64,000 bases of DNA from Eubacteriaceae bacterium. GTDB lineage: Bacteria; Bacillota; Clostridia; Lachnospirales; Lachnospiraceae. This document shows, one piece after another, positions 52,802-62,508 of the stretch. Below the pieces are notes generated by a model. That model worked only from the letters and a program-made list of their open reading frames with translations. It searched no databases and had not been told where the DNA came from. Position 1 is the first letter of the stretch. Every line of letters begins with the position of its first letter. The DNA is taken from the NCBI GenBank assembly GCA_910575665.1, contig CAJTFB010000003.1:62001-126000 (forward strand), written 5' to 3'. The position numbers and the translations under genes are program-made.

Positions 52802-53269
52802 ATGGCTACACTGAATGCAGAACATATCAATCCTTTTTTGATAGCGGCTAAAAAAGTGATTCAGGACATGTGTTTCGTCGAAGTGTCCATACAGAAGCCG
52901 GGCTTAAAGGAAGCCGATTTCGGACCTGATACATGGGTTATTATCATTGGTGTCACGGGTGAGATGAGAGGTCAGGTTCTCCTTGCCATGGCAGAAAAAG
53001 ACGCCTGTAATATTGCCTCGAAGATGTGTATGACGGAGGTAAAGAGTATCGATGATTTTTCAGCGAGTGCACTCAGCGAGCTTGGCAATATGATTATGGG
53101 AAATGCAGCTACTGTGTTTTCATCGAGTGGAGTAGGGATTGACATTACGCCTCCGGCGCTATCCCATGGCAAAGTGAGTTTTACTAACACATATGCAAAG
53201 AGTCTTTGCGTTCCATTGTCCTTTGATGGATCGGTAGTGGAATTGTATTTGGCACTGAGACAAGAATAA
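52802..53269 (+). CDS. cheX: CheX-type chemotaxis phosphatase
   Basis: A 155-aa soluble protein of the CheC/CheX family that dephosphorylates CheY-P. The catalytic motif E-x2-N appears once, in ALSELGNMIMGNAATVF (~90-106), as expected for CheX. The start is the ATG after AAAGGAGAAAGG; an in-frame ATG at 52778 is less well placed. It is not next to che or fli operons here, but an MCP gene lies two genes downstream. Ends at a terminator at 53287. Confidence 0.85.
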   Translation: MATLNAEHINPFLIAAKKVIQDMCFVEVSIQKPGLKEADFGPDTWVIIIGVTGEMRGQVLLAMAEKDACNIASKMCMTEVKSIDDFSASALSELGNMIMGNAATVFSSSGVGIDITPPALSHGKVSFTNTYAKSLCVPLSFDGSVVELYLALRQE

Positions 53270-53286
53270 CATAGGAATTGTGATAA

Positions 53287-53314
53287 AAATGTTATGTGAT
53301 ACATAGCATTTTTT
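53287..53314 (+). terminator. Terminator after cheX
   Basis: AAATGTTATGT (53287-53297) pairs with ACATAGCATTT (53301-53311) with one G-U pair, followed by a run of T. Confidence 0.8.
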
Positions 53315-53367
53315 CATCTTTTTGGGTGAATAAAGAAATTTTTGGCAGCGAAGGAAAGGGGTTTCAG

Positions 53368-53871
53368 ATGATCAATATTGTTCTGCTGGAGCCAGAAATA
53401 CCAGCGAATACCGGAAATATTGGGAGAACCTGCGTGGCTGCGGGAGCGAGACTTCATCTGATCGAACCAATGGGGTTTCAGATAACGGAGAAGCAGGTGA
53501 AGCGGGCAGGACTTGATTACTGGGATAAGCTGGATGTAACCATTTATGATAGTTATCGTGATTTTATGAAGAAGAATCCGGCGGCGCAAATTTATATGGC
53601 GACCACAAAGGCGAGGAAGATCTATACAGAGGTGGCCTTTGAGGAAGACTGCTATATTATGTTCGGTAAAGAAAGCGGAGGGATTCCGGAGGAAATTCTT
53701 GTGGAGAATGAAGAGAATACGATTCGGATACCGATGTATGAGGACATTCGTTCGTTGAATCTTGGAAATTCTGTAGCAGTAGTTTTGTATGAAGCGCTGA
53801 GACAGCAGGGGTTTGCACATTTAAATACAAAAGGAGATCTGCACAGGCTCTCATGGGCAGCAGATCAGTAA
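53368..53871 (+). CDS. trmL: tRNA (cytidine/uridine-34-2'-O)-methyltransferase
   Basis: A 167-aa SPOUT methyltransferase that modifies the wobble base of tRNA-Leu. Family motifs are [28 protein letters not shown] and [20 protein letters not shown], the trefoil-knot SAM site. The length is standard. GAAAGGGG precedes the ATG at 53368; an in-frame ATG at 53296 lies within the upstream terminator region and is rejected. The MCP gene follows 16 bases later. Confidence 0.95.
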   Translation: MINIVLLEPEIPANTGNIGRTCVAAGARLHLIEPMGFQITEKQVKRAGLDYWDKLDVTIYDSYRDFMKKNPAAQIYMATTKARKIYTEVAFEEDCYIMFGKESGGIPEEILVENEENTIRIPMYEDIRSLNLGNSVAVVLYEALRQQGFAHLNTKGDLHRLSWAADQ

Positions 53872-53887
53872 AGGAGGTATTTTTAAT

Positions 53888-55609
53888 ATGAGAAGTAAGC
53901 GGGGTTTAGACAGGAGTAGAAACAAGAAGGTATCCATGCCTTTAAAGATCAAGGGATTGATTTTTGTGGCGATCATGATCACACTTGTGATCCTTATCAC
54001 GATCCTTGTTGCCTTGCCGCAGGTCCGGCAGACAATGAGTGCCACAGTGCAGGGATACATTCACGATGTGGTGGTTTCCAACGGAGAGATTTTAGGTACA
54101 GAGGTATCTGCCCGTGGAAGGAGTGCGCTGTCAAAGGATAAACTGGAAAGTCTGTTCAATGATTTGAAGATTCAAAACGTAGAATCCAGTTATGCTTATG
54201 TAGTAGATGCAGATGGAACCATGCTGTATCATCCGACGGCGGAAAAGATCGGTCAGCCAGTGGAAAATGATGTGATTACCAAAGTTGTCGAGGAGATCAG
54301 TTCTGGTAAAGTTCCGGAGCCTGGTATTGTCACTTACAATTTTGGCGGTGAGGTAAAGTACGCGGGATATTATGTGAATCCGGAAGCAGACTTTATACTT
54401 GTTATCAGTGCAGATGAATCGGATGTTTTTTCCACTGTGAATCATGTTGTGACAGTGATGGCGGTTTCCGGCGGAATTGCCGAGTTGGTCTGCCTGATTA
54501 TTGCTTTTATCGGTTTCCATATACTCATCGATCCGTTGAGAAAGATCGCACAGATTGTGGCCAGGATGGGAGAGCTTGACTTTACAAAAGATCCGGAGCT
54601 GAATAAGCTTCTGAAAAGCAAGGATGAGACAGGGCTTATGGCAAGTTCCGTGTGTGAAGTACAGGAGAAGCTTGGCGAAGTGGTGGCAGAATTGAAGGGA
54701 CAGAGTGAGAGATTGTATACCTCATCCGATAATCTTAGCAAAAATGCCTCTGTGACAGCTGGGACCATAAGTCAGATCAACAGTGCGGTTCGCGATATGG
54801 CGGAGGGTGCCTCTTCCCAGGCCCAGGACACCCAGACGGCTACGGAAAGTGTTATTGTTATTGGAAATATGGTAGAGGAGACCAATGAAGAGGTTTCCGG
54901 GCTTCGCAGTAACGTTGAGCGGATGAAGGAATCCGGAGAAGCAGCGAACTGTAACTTGAAGGAACTGGAGGAGATCAATTCTGAGGTAAAAGAATCCATC
55001 GAGGAAATTTACCGTCAGACGAATACCACCAATGAGTCTGCTATGAAGATCAAAGATGCCATTGCACTGATCACATCGATTGCAGAGGAGACCAACCTGT
55101 TATCTCTGAATGCTTCGATCGAAGCCGCGAGAGCAGGAGAGCAGGGAAAAGGATTTGCCGTTGTGGCAAATCAGATTCAGAAGCTTGCGGAGCAGTCCAA
55201 TGATTCTGCTATGAAGGTTCAGGGAATCACTAATATGCTGATGGAGGATTCTGAAAAAGCAGTAGTGACTATGGATAAGGTGAAGAAGATCATGGATACT
55301 CAGATGCAGAAGGTAGACACTACGGGAACTATGTTTTCTGAAGTTCAGGAGGGGATCGAAAAATCCATGCATGGTATTACCTCTATTTCAGAGAAGACAC
55401 AGAATATGGATCAGGCAAGAGTGAATGTAGTAGACATCGTGCAAAATCTGACAGCCATCGCAGAGGAGAATGCTGCGGGAACAGAAGAGGCGTCTGCTTC
55501 CGTGACAGAAGTAAGCACAGTAGTAGATGATATTTCCAACAATGCAAAGCAGCTTCTTGATGTGGCTCATGTGATCGATCAACATATGAAGAAGTTCAGT
55601 GTAGATTAA
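53888..55609 (+). CDS. Methyl-accepting chemotaxis protein
   Basis: A 573-aa chemoreceptor. A basic N-terminus and membrane helix (~22-42) precede a Cache-type sensor (~45-195) with [17 protein letters not shown] and [15 protein letters not shown]. Membrane helix two (~198-222) leads to HAMP (~225-280) and a long signalling coiled coil. The tip motif has [39 protein letters not shown] nine bases upstream fixes the start. Coupled to trmL by short spacing, with a terminator at 55669. The ligand is unknown; Cache domains often bind amino or organic acids. Confidence 0.94.
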   Translation: MRSKRGLDRSRNKKVSMPLKIKGLIFVAIMITLVILITILVALPQVRQTMSATVQGYIHDVVVSNGEILGTEVSARGRSALSKDKLESLFNDLKIQNVESSYAYVVDADGTMLYHPTAEKIGQPVENDVITKVVEEISSGKVPEPGIVTYNFGGEVKYAGYYVNPEADFILVISADESDVFSTVNHVVTVMAVSGGIAELVCLIIAFIGFHILIDPLRKIAQIVARMGELDFTKDPELNKLLKSKDETGLMASSVCEVQEKLGEVVAELKGQSERLYTSSDNLSKNASVTAGTISQINSAVRDMAEGASSQAQDTQTATESVIVIGNMVEETNEEVSGLRSNVERMKESGEAANCNLKELEEINSEVKESIEEIYRQTNTTNESAMKIKDAIALITSIAEETNLLSLNASIEAARAGEQGKGFAVVANQIQKLAEQSNDSAMKVQGITNMLMEDSEKAVVTMDKVKKIMDTQMQKVDTTGTMFSEVQEGIEKSMHGITSISEKTQNMDQARVNVVDIVQNLTAIAEENAAGTEEASASVTEVSTVVDDISNNAKQLLDVAHVIDQHMKKFSVD

Positions 55610-55668
55610 TGTGATTGATCCAGCAGTGAATCATTAAAAAGTCATAATAAGTCATAATAAGTATATAC

Positions 55669-55714
55669 AAAAAGAGTGTATTCTTCCGAGGGTTCAGAGG
55701 ATACACTCTTTTTT
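55669..55714. terminator. Bidirectional terminator between MCP and histidine kinase
   Basis: AAAAAGAGTGTAT (55669-55681) pairs with ATACACTCTTTTT (55701-55713), A-rich on the left and T-rich on the right, so it can serve both converging genes. The direct repeat GTCATAATAA occurs twice just upstream (55641-55660). Confidence 0.85.
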
Positions 55715-55735
55715 AATGACTCTAAATCGAATTAC

Positions 55736-56830
55736 TTACTCTTTTCCTTTTTTTAGGGTAAAGATAAATTCTGTCCCAACGCCCTCCGTACTAACGACGT
55801 TGATGGTCTGATTGTGGGAATTGATGATCTCCTTGGAGATCGACAGGCCAAGTCCCGTTCCTTTTTTGTCTTTTCCCCGGGAAAGGTCAGTTTTATAAAA
55901 GCGGTCAAATACTTTACTAATACTGTTTTTCGGGATACCGATACCAGAGTCTTTCACAGAGACAAAGACCTTATCTCCCTTTTTGCGGGCGCCGATCCTC
56001 ACTTCTGAGTTGGAATGGCTGAATTTGACAGCATTGTCGATAAGGTTATAGAGTACCTGATGGATCTTTCCTTCATCGGCATGGACCATCAGTTCTTTTT
56101 TTGTATTAAAATCTAATACGAAGGTAATTCCCTTTTTGGCGGCGGTGCCTTCCAGAGTATTGACCGTCTGAATGATTGTTTCATGGATATTGAAGTTGGT
56201 TAGATCTAAAAGAACACTTTCGCGGTTAAAGGAATTCAGCTCCAGAAGATTTGAGGTTAGGTTAGTGAGGCGGTCCGTCTCTGAGAGGATGATATTCAGA
56301 TACTTTTCCTGGGTTTCATAAGGGATCGTGCCATCTAACATCGCCTGGGCATAACCCCGGATTGAGGTGAGGGGAGATCGAAAATCATGGGAAATATTTG
56401 AGATAAAAGCTCGCTGGTATTCATCAAAGTTATTCAGATCCTTCCCTATGATATTTAGTGCATCTGCCAAATCCTGGTACTCATCATGAGTATGGAATAT
56501 GACAGGCGGATTGTACCGGCTGACAGAAAAGGATTTTGCCGCCTGACAAAGCCTGCGCAGAGGAATAACGTTCGTAACATAGATCAGTATAAAAGCAAGG
56601 CCCAGCACAGCAGCCATAAGATAAAAGGTGCCATCCAGCAGATTAAAATAATATCGGATCCGGGCAGGAACCACGGAGGTATCCAGATCTGGATTGTTCA
56701 TGATTTCTTCCAGCACCCGGTTTTTGATAACCGTAAGGCCAAGGGTGTGGGTCATATAGTATGAGCCTGCAAAAATAAACAGATATAATAGCGCCAGTTT
56801 CCTGCCAAAGGTCAGTCGGAATCTTCTCAT
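55736..56830 (-). CDS. Membrane sensor histidine kinase
   Basis: A 364-aa kinase with two membrane helices (~10-30 and ~65-88) and a short extracytoplasmic loop of ~35 residues, then HAMP (~90-140), HisKA with His148 (NISHDFRSPLTSIRGYAQA) and HATPase_c (LYNLIDNAVKFS, DSGIGIP, KGTGLGLSISKEI). The loop is too small for a usual ligand domain, so it may sense the membrane or a partner. A GTG at 56842 overlaps the regulator stop, but AAAGGGG spacing favours the ATG at 56830. Partner of the regulator encoded just upstream. Confidence 0.9.
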   Translation of the reverse strand: MRRFRLTFGRKLALLYLFIFAGSYYMTHTLGLTVIKNRVLEEIMNNPDLDTSVVPARIRYYFNLLDGTFYLMAAVLGLAFILIYVTNVIPLRRLCQAAKSFSVSRYNPPVIFHTHDEYQDLADALNIIGKDLNNFDEYQRAFISNISHDFRSPLTSIRGYAQAMLDGTIPYETQEKYLNIILSETDRLTNLTSNLLELNSFNRESVLLDLTNFNIHETIIQTVNTLEGTAAKKGITFVLDFNTKKELMVHADEGKIHQVLYNLIDNAVKFSHSNSEVRIGARKKGDKVFVSVKDSGIGIPKNSISKVFDRFYKTDLSRGKDKKGTGLGLSISKEIINSHNQTINVVSTEGVGTEFIFTLKKGKE

Positions 56831-56838
56831 GCGCAGTG

Positions 56839-57561
56839 TCACCCCTTTATTGTCTCAAATTTGTAACCGATTCCCCATACCGTGGCGATGCGCCATTCGC
56901 TGTGATCCTTGATCTTTTCCCGGAGGCGCTTGATATGGACATCCACAGTGCGGGTGTCCACTACGTATTCATAGCCCCAGATGCGGTCCAGAAGCTGTTC
57001 TCTTGTAAATACCTGATTGGGGTGGGTGGTAAGAAAATATAAAAGTTCCAGCTCCTTTGGAGGCATCTCAATGGAATTACCCATATAAGTGACAGAATAA
57101 TTAGAGAGACTTACGGTGAGATCTTTATACTGTATCGATTCTGTCCCGCTGTCTTCAGGTTCCTCGGCTTCCACCACTTCATCCGGTTTCGGTTTATAAC
57201 GTCTTAATACCGCTTTCACCCTCGCCACCAGTTCTTTAGAGTCAAAGGGTTTGATGATATAGTCATCCGCGCCCAGCTCCAACCCAAGCACCTTATCAAA
57301 GACTTCCCCCTTTGCTGAGAGCATGATGATCGGTACAGAGGAAGTTTTACGTATCTCCCGACATACGTCGTAACCATCAATTCCAGGGAGCATAATATCC
57401 AGCAGGATCAGATCCGGCCGGAAGGAAGCATGCTTTTTCAATGCATCTTCTCCGTCATGTGCCTGCTGGCATTGAAAGCATTCCTTCGTCAGATAGAGCT
57501 CGATTAGTTCCGCAATATTGGTATCGTCATCTACGATAAGAATTTTTTGTTTATCCGCCAT
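56839..57561 (-). CDS. OmpR-family response regulator
   Basis: A 240-aa regulator. The receiver has Asp11-13, phospho-acceptor Asp55 (LILLDIMLPG), a LSAKGE segment and the KPFDSKELVARV end. A Glu/Pro linker (~122-140) leads to the winged-helix DNA-binding domain (PPKELELLYFL, RTVDVHIKRLREKI, VWGIGYKFE). AGAAAGGACG places the start at the ATG at 57561 rather than an upstream in-frame codon at 57606. It lies 68 bases downstream of mutS2 and before its kinase, likely one operon. Confidence 0.92.
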   Translation of the reverse strand: MADKQKILIVDDDTNIAELIELYLTKECFQCQQAHDGEDALKKHASFRPDLILLDIMLPGIDGYDVCREIRKTSSVPIIMLSAKGEVFDKVLGLELGADDYIIKPFDSKELVARVKAVLRRYKPKPDEVVEAEEPEDSGTESIQYKDLTVSLSNYSVTYMGNSIEMPPKELELLYFLTTHPNQVFTREQLLDRIWGYEYVVDTRTVDVHIKRLREKIKDHSEWRIATVWGIGYKFETIKG

Positions 57562-57628
57562 AATGTGTTCGTCCTTTCTGAATCTTTGGGGTAGCTTAGG
57601 ATACATACCGTCGAGCTGACGGCAGGAT

Positions 57629-59992
57629 CTATTTAAATTCTACTACGGTCACACCATATCCACCCTCTCCGAATTCACCCATTCGATAGGACTGAATATA
57701 ATTTGTCTTTTTGCAGTGGGTTTGTACCGCATTTTTCAGGGCGCCAGTGCCAACCCCGTGTATGATCGTGACCTGGTGAAGTCTGGCGAGATAGGCATCA
57801 TCTAGATATTTATCCAGTAAGGCGATGGCTTCATCGACGGTTTTCCCGATCAAGTTTATACTCGAAGAGACATTCATGGATTTGGACATCTTGATTTTGC
57901 CCGTGTTGGAGCGCTCCCGAATCTTTTCTTTTCGAATCTGTAAGGTCTCTTCTTCCAGTAGCTCAAGATCCTTGATATCCACTTCCGAACGTAGGATACC
58001 CATCTGGACAAAAAGTTTGCCCTTATTATTTGGTAGGGTGCTGACAGTTCCTTTCACTCCCAGGGAGTGGACCATGACCAGATCGCCGATGCTCAACTTA
58101 TCTGGGGCATTGGTATTGCGGCGCTTTTTCTTGCCAGAGTCTAACTTTTCACCTGTCCTTCGCAGTTCTTCCCGAATGGAAGAACGCTGTTTTTCCATAT
58201 CCTTTATAGCGCCGCCCTCCATCCACTTATTGTATTTGCGGATGGATTCGTCAGCGATATTTTTTGCATTCTGAAGGATCTCATTTGCCTCTTCATTGGC
58301 GCGGCGCAGAATTTTGTCCTTTGCCTTGTCTATGCGCTCATTTTTTTCCTCCAGTTTTCTCTTCTGACGTTCGATCTCTTCTCGGTAGGATTCCGCTTTT
58401 TGCTGCTCTGCCTCCAGTTCTTTTCTCGTCTGCTCCAGACCTGTCACCACATCCTCGAAGGAGCGGGCATCTTCATCTACCAGAGAATTGGCCTTGTCGA
58501 TGATCTCCTTTGGTAGTCCCAGCTTGCTGGAGATGGCAAAGGCATTACTTTTTCCCGGAACGCCAATCAGAAGGCGGTAGGTGGGCTGCAGTGACTCCAC
58601 GTCAAACTCGCAGGAAGCATTTTCCACCTGTTCAGTGGAAAGGGCATATACCTTGAGCTCGCTGTAATGGGTGGTAGCCATAGCTGTGACCTGCCGGTTC
58701 AGCAGATTGTCAAGAATAGAGATCGCCAGCGCTGCTCCCTCCACAGGATCGGTGCCAGCTCCCAGCTCATCAAAAAGTGCCAGTGTATTTTTGTTTGCTC
58801 TCTTTAAAATAGAAATGGTATTGGTCATATGGGAAGAGAAGGTACTGAGGCTCTGCTCAATGCTTTGTTCATCGCCGATATCTGCATATACTTCTTCAAA
58901 AACCCGCAGATGTGAGCCGTCAAAAGCCGGAATATGAAGGCCTGCTTGTCCCATCAGGGTGAAGAGTCCCACCGTTTTTAGGGAAACCGTCTTCCCTCCG
59001 GTGTTTGGACCAGTGATGATCAACAGGCGGTAATCCTGTCCTAGTTTTACATCAATAGGTACCACCCGATCTCTTGGTATCAGTGGATGGCGGCCTTTTT
59101 TTATTTCTATATAATTTTCTGAAAAGTCCGGCTCGCTTCCCTGCATTTTTTTGGAAAGTTTTGCTTTGGCAAAAATGAAATCGAGCTCGGCAAGCAGAAT
59201 AACATTTCTTTCCAGGCCCTCTGCCTCAGGAGCACAAAGACTGCTTATGGAAGCAAGAATTTTTTCAATCTCTTCCTGCTCCTTCATGGCGAGCTCCGCC
59301 AGTTCGTTATTCAGCTTCACGATAGCCATTGGTTCAATAAAAAAAGTAGAGCCTGTGGCGCTCTGGTCATGGATCATTCCCTGAAAAGAAGATTTGTACT
59401 CCTGTTTTACCGGAAGGCAGTAGCGCCCATTTCGCATAGTGACCAGGTTGTCCCGGAGCATTTCCGAGGATGAATTTACGGTGGCATTCAGTTGTTCCCG
59501 CACTTTGTCATTGGTATTTTTGATGGTGCGGCGTATGCGCCGTAATTCACTGCTGGCGTCATCGCTGATCTCTTCTTCTGAGAGAATACAACGGCGGATT
59601 TCCCGGAGAATCTCCGGAAATGTCTGCAGACCAGAAAAACGTCCGGAGAGAAAATCTGTCTCTTCGTCTTTGTCCTCATATTTCACAGCCCTCTCCGTCA
59701 CATCTAGAAGGGCGCCGATCCGAAGAAGCTCTCCGGTTCCCAGCGTACCACCTTTGCTAAGGGGCACCAGTCCCGGACGGATATCTGTCAGTCCGTGGAA
59801 GGACAGAGGTCCGTGATGAAAGATCCGAGTCAGGGCATGAGTGGTCTCTGCCTGCAGAGCGGTGATCTCGTTCTGGTCAGACAATGGGCGCAGCCGCTTG
59901 GCGCTATCTTTTCCCAGGGCAGAGTCAGCTTCCTCTACCAGCATATCTATAATTTTATCAAATTCTAACGTTTTGCATACTTTCTTATTCAC
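57629..59992 (-). CDS. mutS2: Endonuclease MutS2
   Basis: A 787-aa MutS-family ATPase with endonuclease tail. The core/clamp region is followed by the ATPase with Walker A GPNTGGKTVSLK (~328-339), ALFDELGAGTDP (Walker B) and ATTHYSELK. A long coiled coil (~510-620) and the KOW-like linker precede the C-terminal Smr nuclease domain (~710-787) with LIGKTVDEAIALLDKYLDDA and HGVGTGALK. MutS2 suppresses recombination in some species and rescues collided ribosomes in Bacillus. The start is GTG at 59992 with GGAGG six bases before; promoter at 60024-60052. Confidence 0.96.
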   Translation of the reverse strand: MNKKVCKTLEFDKIIDMLVEEADSALGKDSAKRLRPLSDQNEITALQAETTHALTRIFHHGPLSFHGLTDIRPGLVPLSKGGTLGTGELLRIGALLDVTERAVKYEDKDEETDFLSGRFSGLQTFPEILREIRRCILSEEEISDDASSELRRIRRTIKNTNDKVREQLNATVNSSSEMLRDNLVTMRNGRYCLPVKQEYKSSFQGMIHDQSATGSTFFIEPMAIVKLNNELAELAMKEQEEIEKILASISSLCAPEAEGLERNVILLAELDFIFAKAKLSKKMQGSEPDFSENYIEIKKGRHPLIPRDRVVPIDVKLGQDYRLLIITGPNTGGKTVSLKTVGLFTLMGQAGLHIPAFDGSHLRVFEEVYADIGDEQSIEQSLSTFSSHMTNTISILKRANKNTLALFDELGAGTDPVEGAALAISILDNLLNRQVTAMATTHYSELKVYALSTEQVENASCEFDVESLQPTYRLLIGVPGKSNAFAISSKLGLPKEIIDKANSLVDEDARSFEDVVTGLEQTRKELEAEQQKAESYREEIERQKRKLEEKNERIDKAKDKILRRANEEANEILQNAKNIADESIRKYNKWMEGGAIKDMEKQRSSIREELRRTGEKLDSGKKKRRNTNAPDKLSIGDLVMVHSLGVKGTVSTLPNNKGKLFVQMGILRSEVDIKDLELLEEETLQIRKEKIRERSNTGKIKMSKSMNVSSSINLIGKTVDEAIALLDKYLDDAYLARLHQVTIIHGVGTGALKNAVQTHCKKTNYIQSYRMGEFGEGGYGVTVVEFK

Positions 59993-60023
59993 ATTATTCC
60001 TCCAAAAAACTAAAGATGAAATT

Positions 60024-60052
60024 ATTTTACCACAGAAAAACAGGGGTTACAA
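60024..60052 (-). promoter_or_regulatory. mutS2 promoter
   Basis: On the minus strand, -35 TTGTAA (60047-60052) and -10 TAAAAT (60024-60029) are 17 bases apart, just upstream of the mutS2 leader. Confidence 0.65.
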
Positions 60053-60102
60053 CGAAATTAGTAAAAAAACTGCCTGATTCCTGTCACAATACGAATCTAT
60101 AC

Positions 60103-60131
60103 TTGATTTTATCCGCAAAACTCTGTAAAAT
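60103..60131 (+). promoter_or_regulatory. Promoter of the secreted LRR/Fn3 gene
   Basis: -35 TTGATT (60103-60108) and -10 TAAAAT (60126-60131) are 17 bases apart. In the leader a small hairpin (CCGGC paired with GCCGG, ~60152-60167) lies right beside the GGGGGAGG ribosome-binding region. Confidence 0.6.
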
Positions 60132-60188
60132 GAGAAAGGATAAATGAAATTCCGGCATCAAAGCCGGGGGAGGAAAGGATGAATAACA

Positions 60189-61310
60189 ATGAAGAGATGG
60201 ATATGTTCCATTCTGTGTCTGTCGATGGTTGCAGGACTGGCATCCATAGAGGCGAAGGCTTCACGGGAGACTGACACAAACGAGGGTGAGATAAAGATCA
60301 TGAGTGCACAGGCATCGGTGACGGACACGGCAACAGTAGAGACGCCCAAAACAGAGGTACCACTACCGTCATTGCCTGCATTTATCGGAAATTATACAGT
60401 GAAGGATGAAAGTGCTTTTCAGACAGCATTAAATACTGCTGACAAGACATGGGTGATCACAGGCTATGTGGGAAATAAATCAGCCACAACGATCTATATT
60501 CCGGAGAAGATTAATGGAGTTAAGGTGACAGCTGTGGCGGACAAGGTGTTTGAGGGATGTCCGTATCTGAAACATGTGGTATTTATGGGAGATGTGGAGA
60601 TCCAGGGAAACAGCATGTTTTTCCAGGGGCAGCAGGGAACCGGTGTTTCCTATGCGGCTGCCAGGCCGGAGATCTGGGGAAAAGCAAATGGAAAGACAGC
60701 TGCTTTTGCAGCGGGAGCTGGACTGGTATTCCATTCGCTGGATGGTTCCGCTCAGGTTTCTTCAAAGAAGGCAGCCGGACTTACCAAAGCCACGATCAAT
60801 TGGAGTGCCGTGGATGGAGCTGCTTCTTACAATGTATTTCGAAAATCCGGAAAGGGTCAGTATGCCCTGCGCAGCAGCATATCAGCGGGTCTTTCTTTTA
60901 CTGATGCTGGCTTAAAAGGTGGAAACACTTACAAATATAAAGTAACGCCGGTATTTGCAACTTCGGATGGAGAGACCATCGAAGGGTTTGCTTCTAAAGA
61001 AATCTCAGTATCGATGGTACCTGCGAAACTCAAAGGTGTTCGCGCCAAAGGAGTGAGAGGCGGCGTTCAGGTTAGATGGAAACGCAACAAAAATGTTTCT
61101 GGCTACCAGGTTTTTATGAAGGTTCATGTGAAAGGCTTTAAGACGAAGTTTAACCGCGTAAAGACCATTAAGAAAAACAAGATTACAGGTTATCGTTATA
61201 AAATGGCTGTCCGGGGTATGAAGTACAGCTATAAGGTCAGATCTTTTAAAAAGATCAAAGGAAAGAAGATATTCGGTCCCTATGTGACGGTATCAGCGAA
61301 AGCAAAATAG
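60189..61310 (+). CDS. Secreted BspA-like/fibronectin type III protein
   Basis: A 373-aa exported protein. The signal peptide (CSILCLSMVAGLASIEAKA) is followed by a Thr/Val/Pro-rich linker. A short BspA-type leucine-rich module (~80-150) has IYIPEKINGVKVTAVADKVFEGCPYLKHVVF. Two fibronectin type III-like domains follow (~190-275, INWSAVDGAASYNVFRKSG; ~280-373, VRWKRNKNVSGYQVFMKV). The C-terminal module is very Lys-rich, which may help it bind acidic wall polymers. Fn3 modules in Clostridia often accompany surface or carbohydrate-active proteins; no catalytic domain is seen. AGGAAAGG precedes the start. YhaM follows 21 bases later. Confidence 0.78.
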   Translation: MKRWICSILCLSMVAGLASIEAKASRETDTNEGEIKIMSAQASVTDTATVETPKTEVPLPSLPAFIGNYTVKDESAFQTALNTADKTWVITGYVGNKSATTIYIPEKINGVKVTAVADKVFEGCPYLKHVVFMGDVEIQGNSMFFQGQQGTGVSYAAARPEIWGKANGKTAAFAAGAGLVFHSLDGSAQVSSKKAAGLTKATINWSAVDGAASYNVFRKSGKGQYALRSSISAGLSFTDAGLKGGNTYKYKVTPVFATSDGETIEGFASKEISVSMVPAKLKGVRAKGVRGGVQVRWKRNKNVSGYQVFMKVHVKGFKTKFNRVKTIKKNKITGYRYKMAVRGMKYSYKVRSFKKIKGKKIFGPYVTVSAKAK

Positions 61311-61331
61311 AAAGGCTTAAAGGGAATTGAA

Positions 61332-62282
61332 ATGTATTATTTAAAGGATTACCGGGAAGGACAAAAACTGACAGGGACATATCTGTGCAAATCAAAGCAG
61401 ATTCTAAAGACAAAGGCGGGAAAGACATATTATTCCCTTATCCTGCAGGACAAGACCGGAACGGCAGATGCTAAGATCTGGGAGTTGAATAATGGTATCG
61501 CCAGTTTTGAGGCGATGGACTACATCTATTGTGAAGGGCTGGTGACCAGCTTTCAGGGAAATATCCAGATGAATATTTCGAGACTTCGCAAAAGTGAGGA
61601 AGGAGAATATGATCCTGCGGACTACATCCCCACCACCAAAAAAGATGTAGGAGAAATGTTTGAACAGGTCCTATCCTACATACGCAGCGTGAAAAATCCA
61701 TATCTCAGTCAGCTTCTACAGAAATTTTTCCTGGAAGATAAGGCGTTTGTAGGGAAGTTTAAAAAGCATTCTGCCGCAAAGAGCGTCCACCATGGATTTA
61801 TGGGCGGGCTTCTGGAGCACACTCTTAGTGTCACAAATATGTGTGAATATTTTGCCGGAGCATACCCCAATATTCAGAGGGATCTATTGATCACCGCGGC
61901 ATTGTTCCATGATATGGGGAAGATTGATGAGATAGCAGGTTTTCCGCGAAACGACTATACCGACGAAGGACAGCTCCTGGGGCATATTTATATCGGGGCA
62001 CAAAAGCTATCGGCCGCTATTGCAGAGATCAACGGTTTTCCTAAAAAATTGGAAAATGAGCTGCTCCATTGTATACTCGCCCATCACGGCAAGTTGGAAT
62101 TTGGTTCCCCTAAAGTACCAGCTCTTTTAGAGGCGATGGCGCTTCATCTCGCGGACAATGCAGACGCCAAGCTTCAGACGCTAACAGAGATTTTTGAGCA
62201 GGCAGAAGATAATATGGACTGGTTAGGCTTTAACCGCATGTTTGAGAGCAACCTGCGCCAGACTTCCGAGGGCGGGCTGTGA
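61332..62282 (+). CDS. YhaM-type 3'-5' exoribonuclease (OB-fold plus HD domain)
   Basis: A 316-aa protein. The N-terminal OB-fold (~1-90, DKTGTADAKIWELNN) is followed by an HD phosphohydrolase domain (~150-290) with HHGFMGGLLEHTLSV, the HD pair His193-Asp194 in ALFHDMGKIDE and LAHHGKLEFGSP further on. This matches YhaM of Bacillus, which trims RNA or DNA 3' ends. Length agrees. It follows the secreted LRR/Fn3 gene closely and is ended by a terminator at 62324. Confidence 0.9.
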   Translation: MYYLKDYREGQKLTGTYLCKSKQILKTKAGKTYYSLILQDKTGTADAKIWELNNGIASFEAMDYIYCEGLVTSFQGNIQMNISRLRKSEEGEYDPADYIPTTKKDVGEMFEQVLSYIRSVKNPYLSQLLQKFFLEDKAFVGKFKKHSAAKSVHHGFMGGLLEHTLSVTNMCEYFAGAYPNIQRDLLITAALFHDMGKIDEIAGFPRNDYTDEGQLLGHIYIGAQKLSAAIAEINGFPKKLENELLHCILAHHGKLEFGSPKVPALLEAMALHLADNADAKLQTLTEIFEQAEDNMDWLGFNRMFESNLRQTSEGGL

Positions 62283-62323
62283 TAGTGTAAGTTAGAATTA
62301 AAAAATAATGGATAAAAAATAAC

Positions 62324-62379
62324 TGAAACCTCAAAACATTTGTTTATAAATAGACTTATGTTTTGGGGTTTCATTTTTT
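62324..62379 (+). terminator. Terminator after the YhaM-type gene
   Basis: TGAAACCTCAAAACA (62324-62338) pairs with TGTTTTGGGGTTTCA (62359-62373) and leads into TTTTTT. Confidence 0.85.
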
Positions 62380-62508
62380 GAAAAGTTCAAAATTAATATT
62401 TCACAAAAAGATTAGAAATAATTTTGTAGTCATCTGCCTGTACAATAATGTATAATGTAAGTTAAAGTACCAAAATGACGTCTATTTATAAACGGAGGAG
62501 GATGGTGG

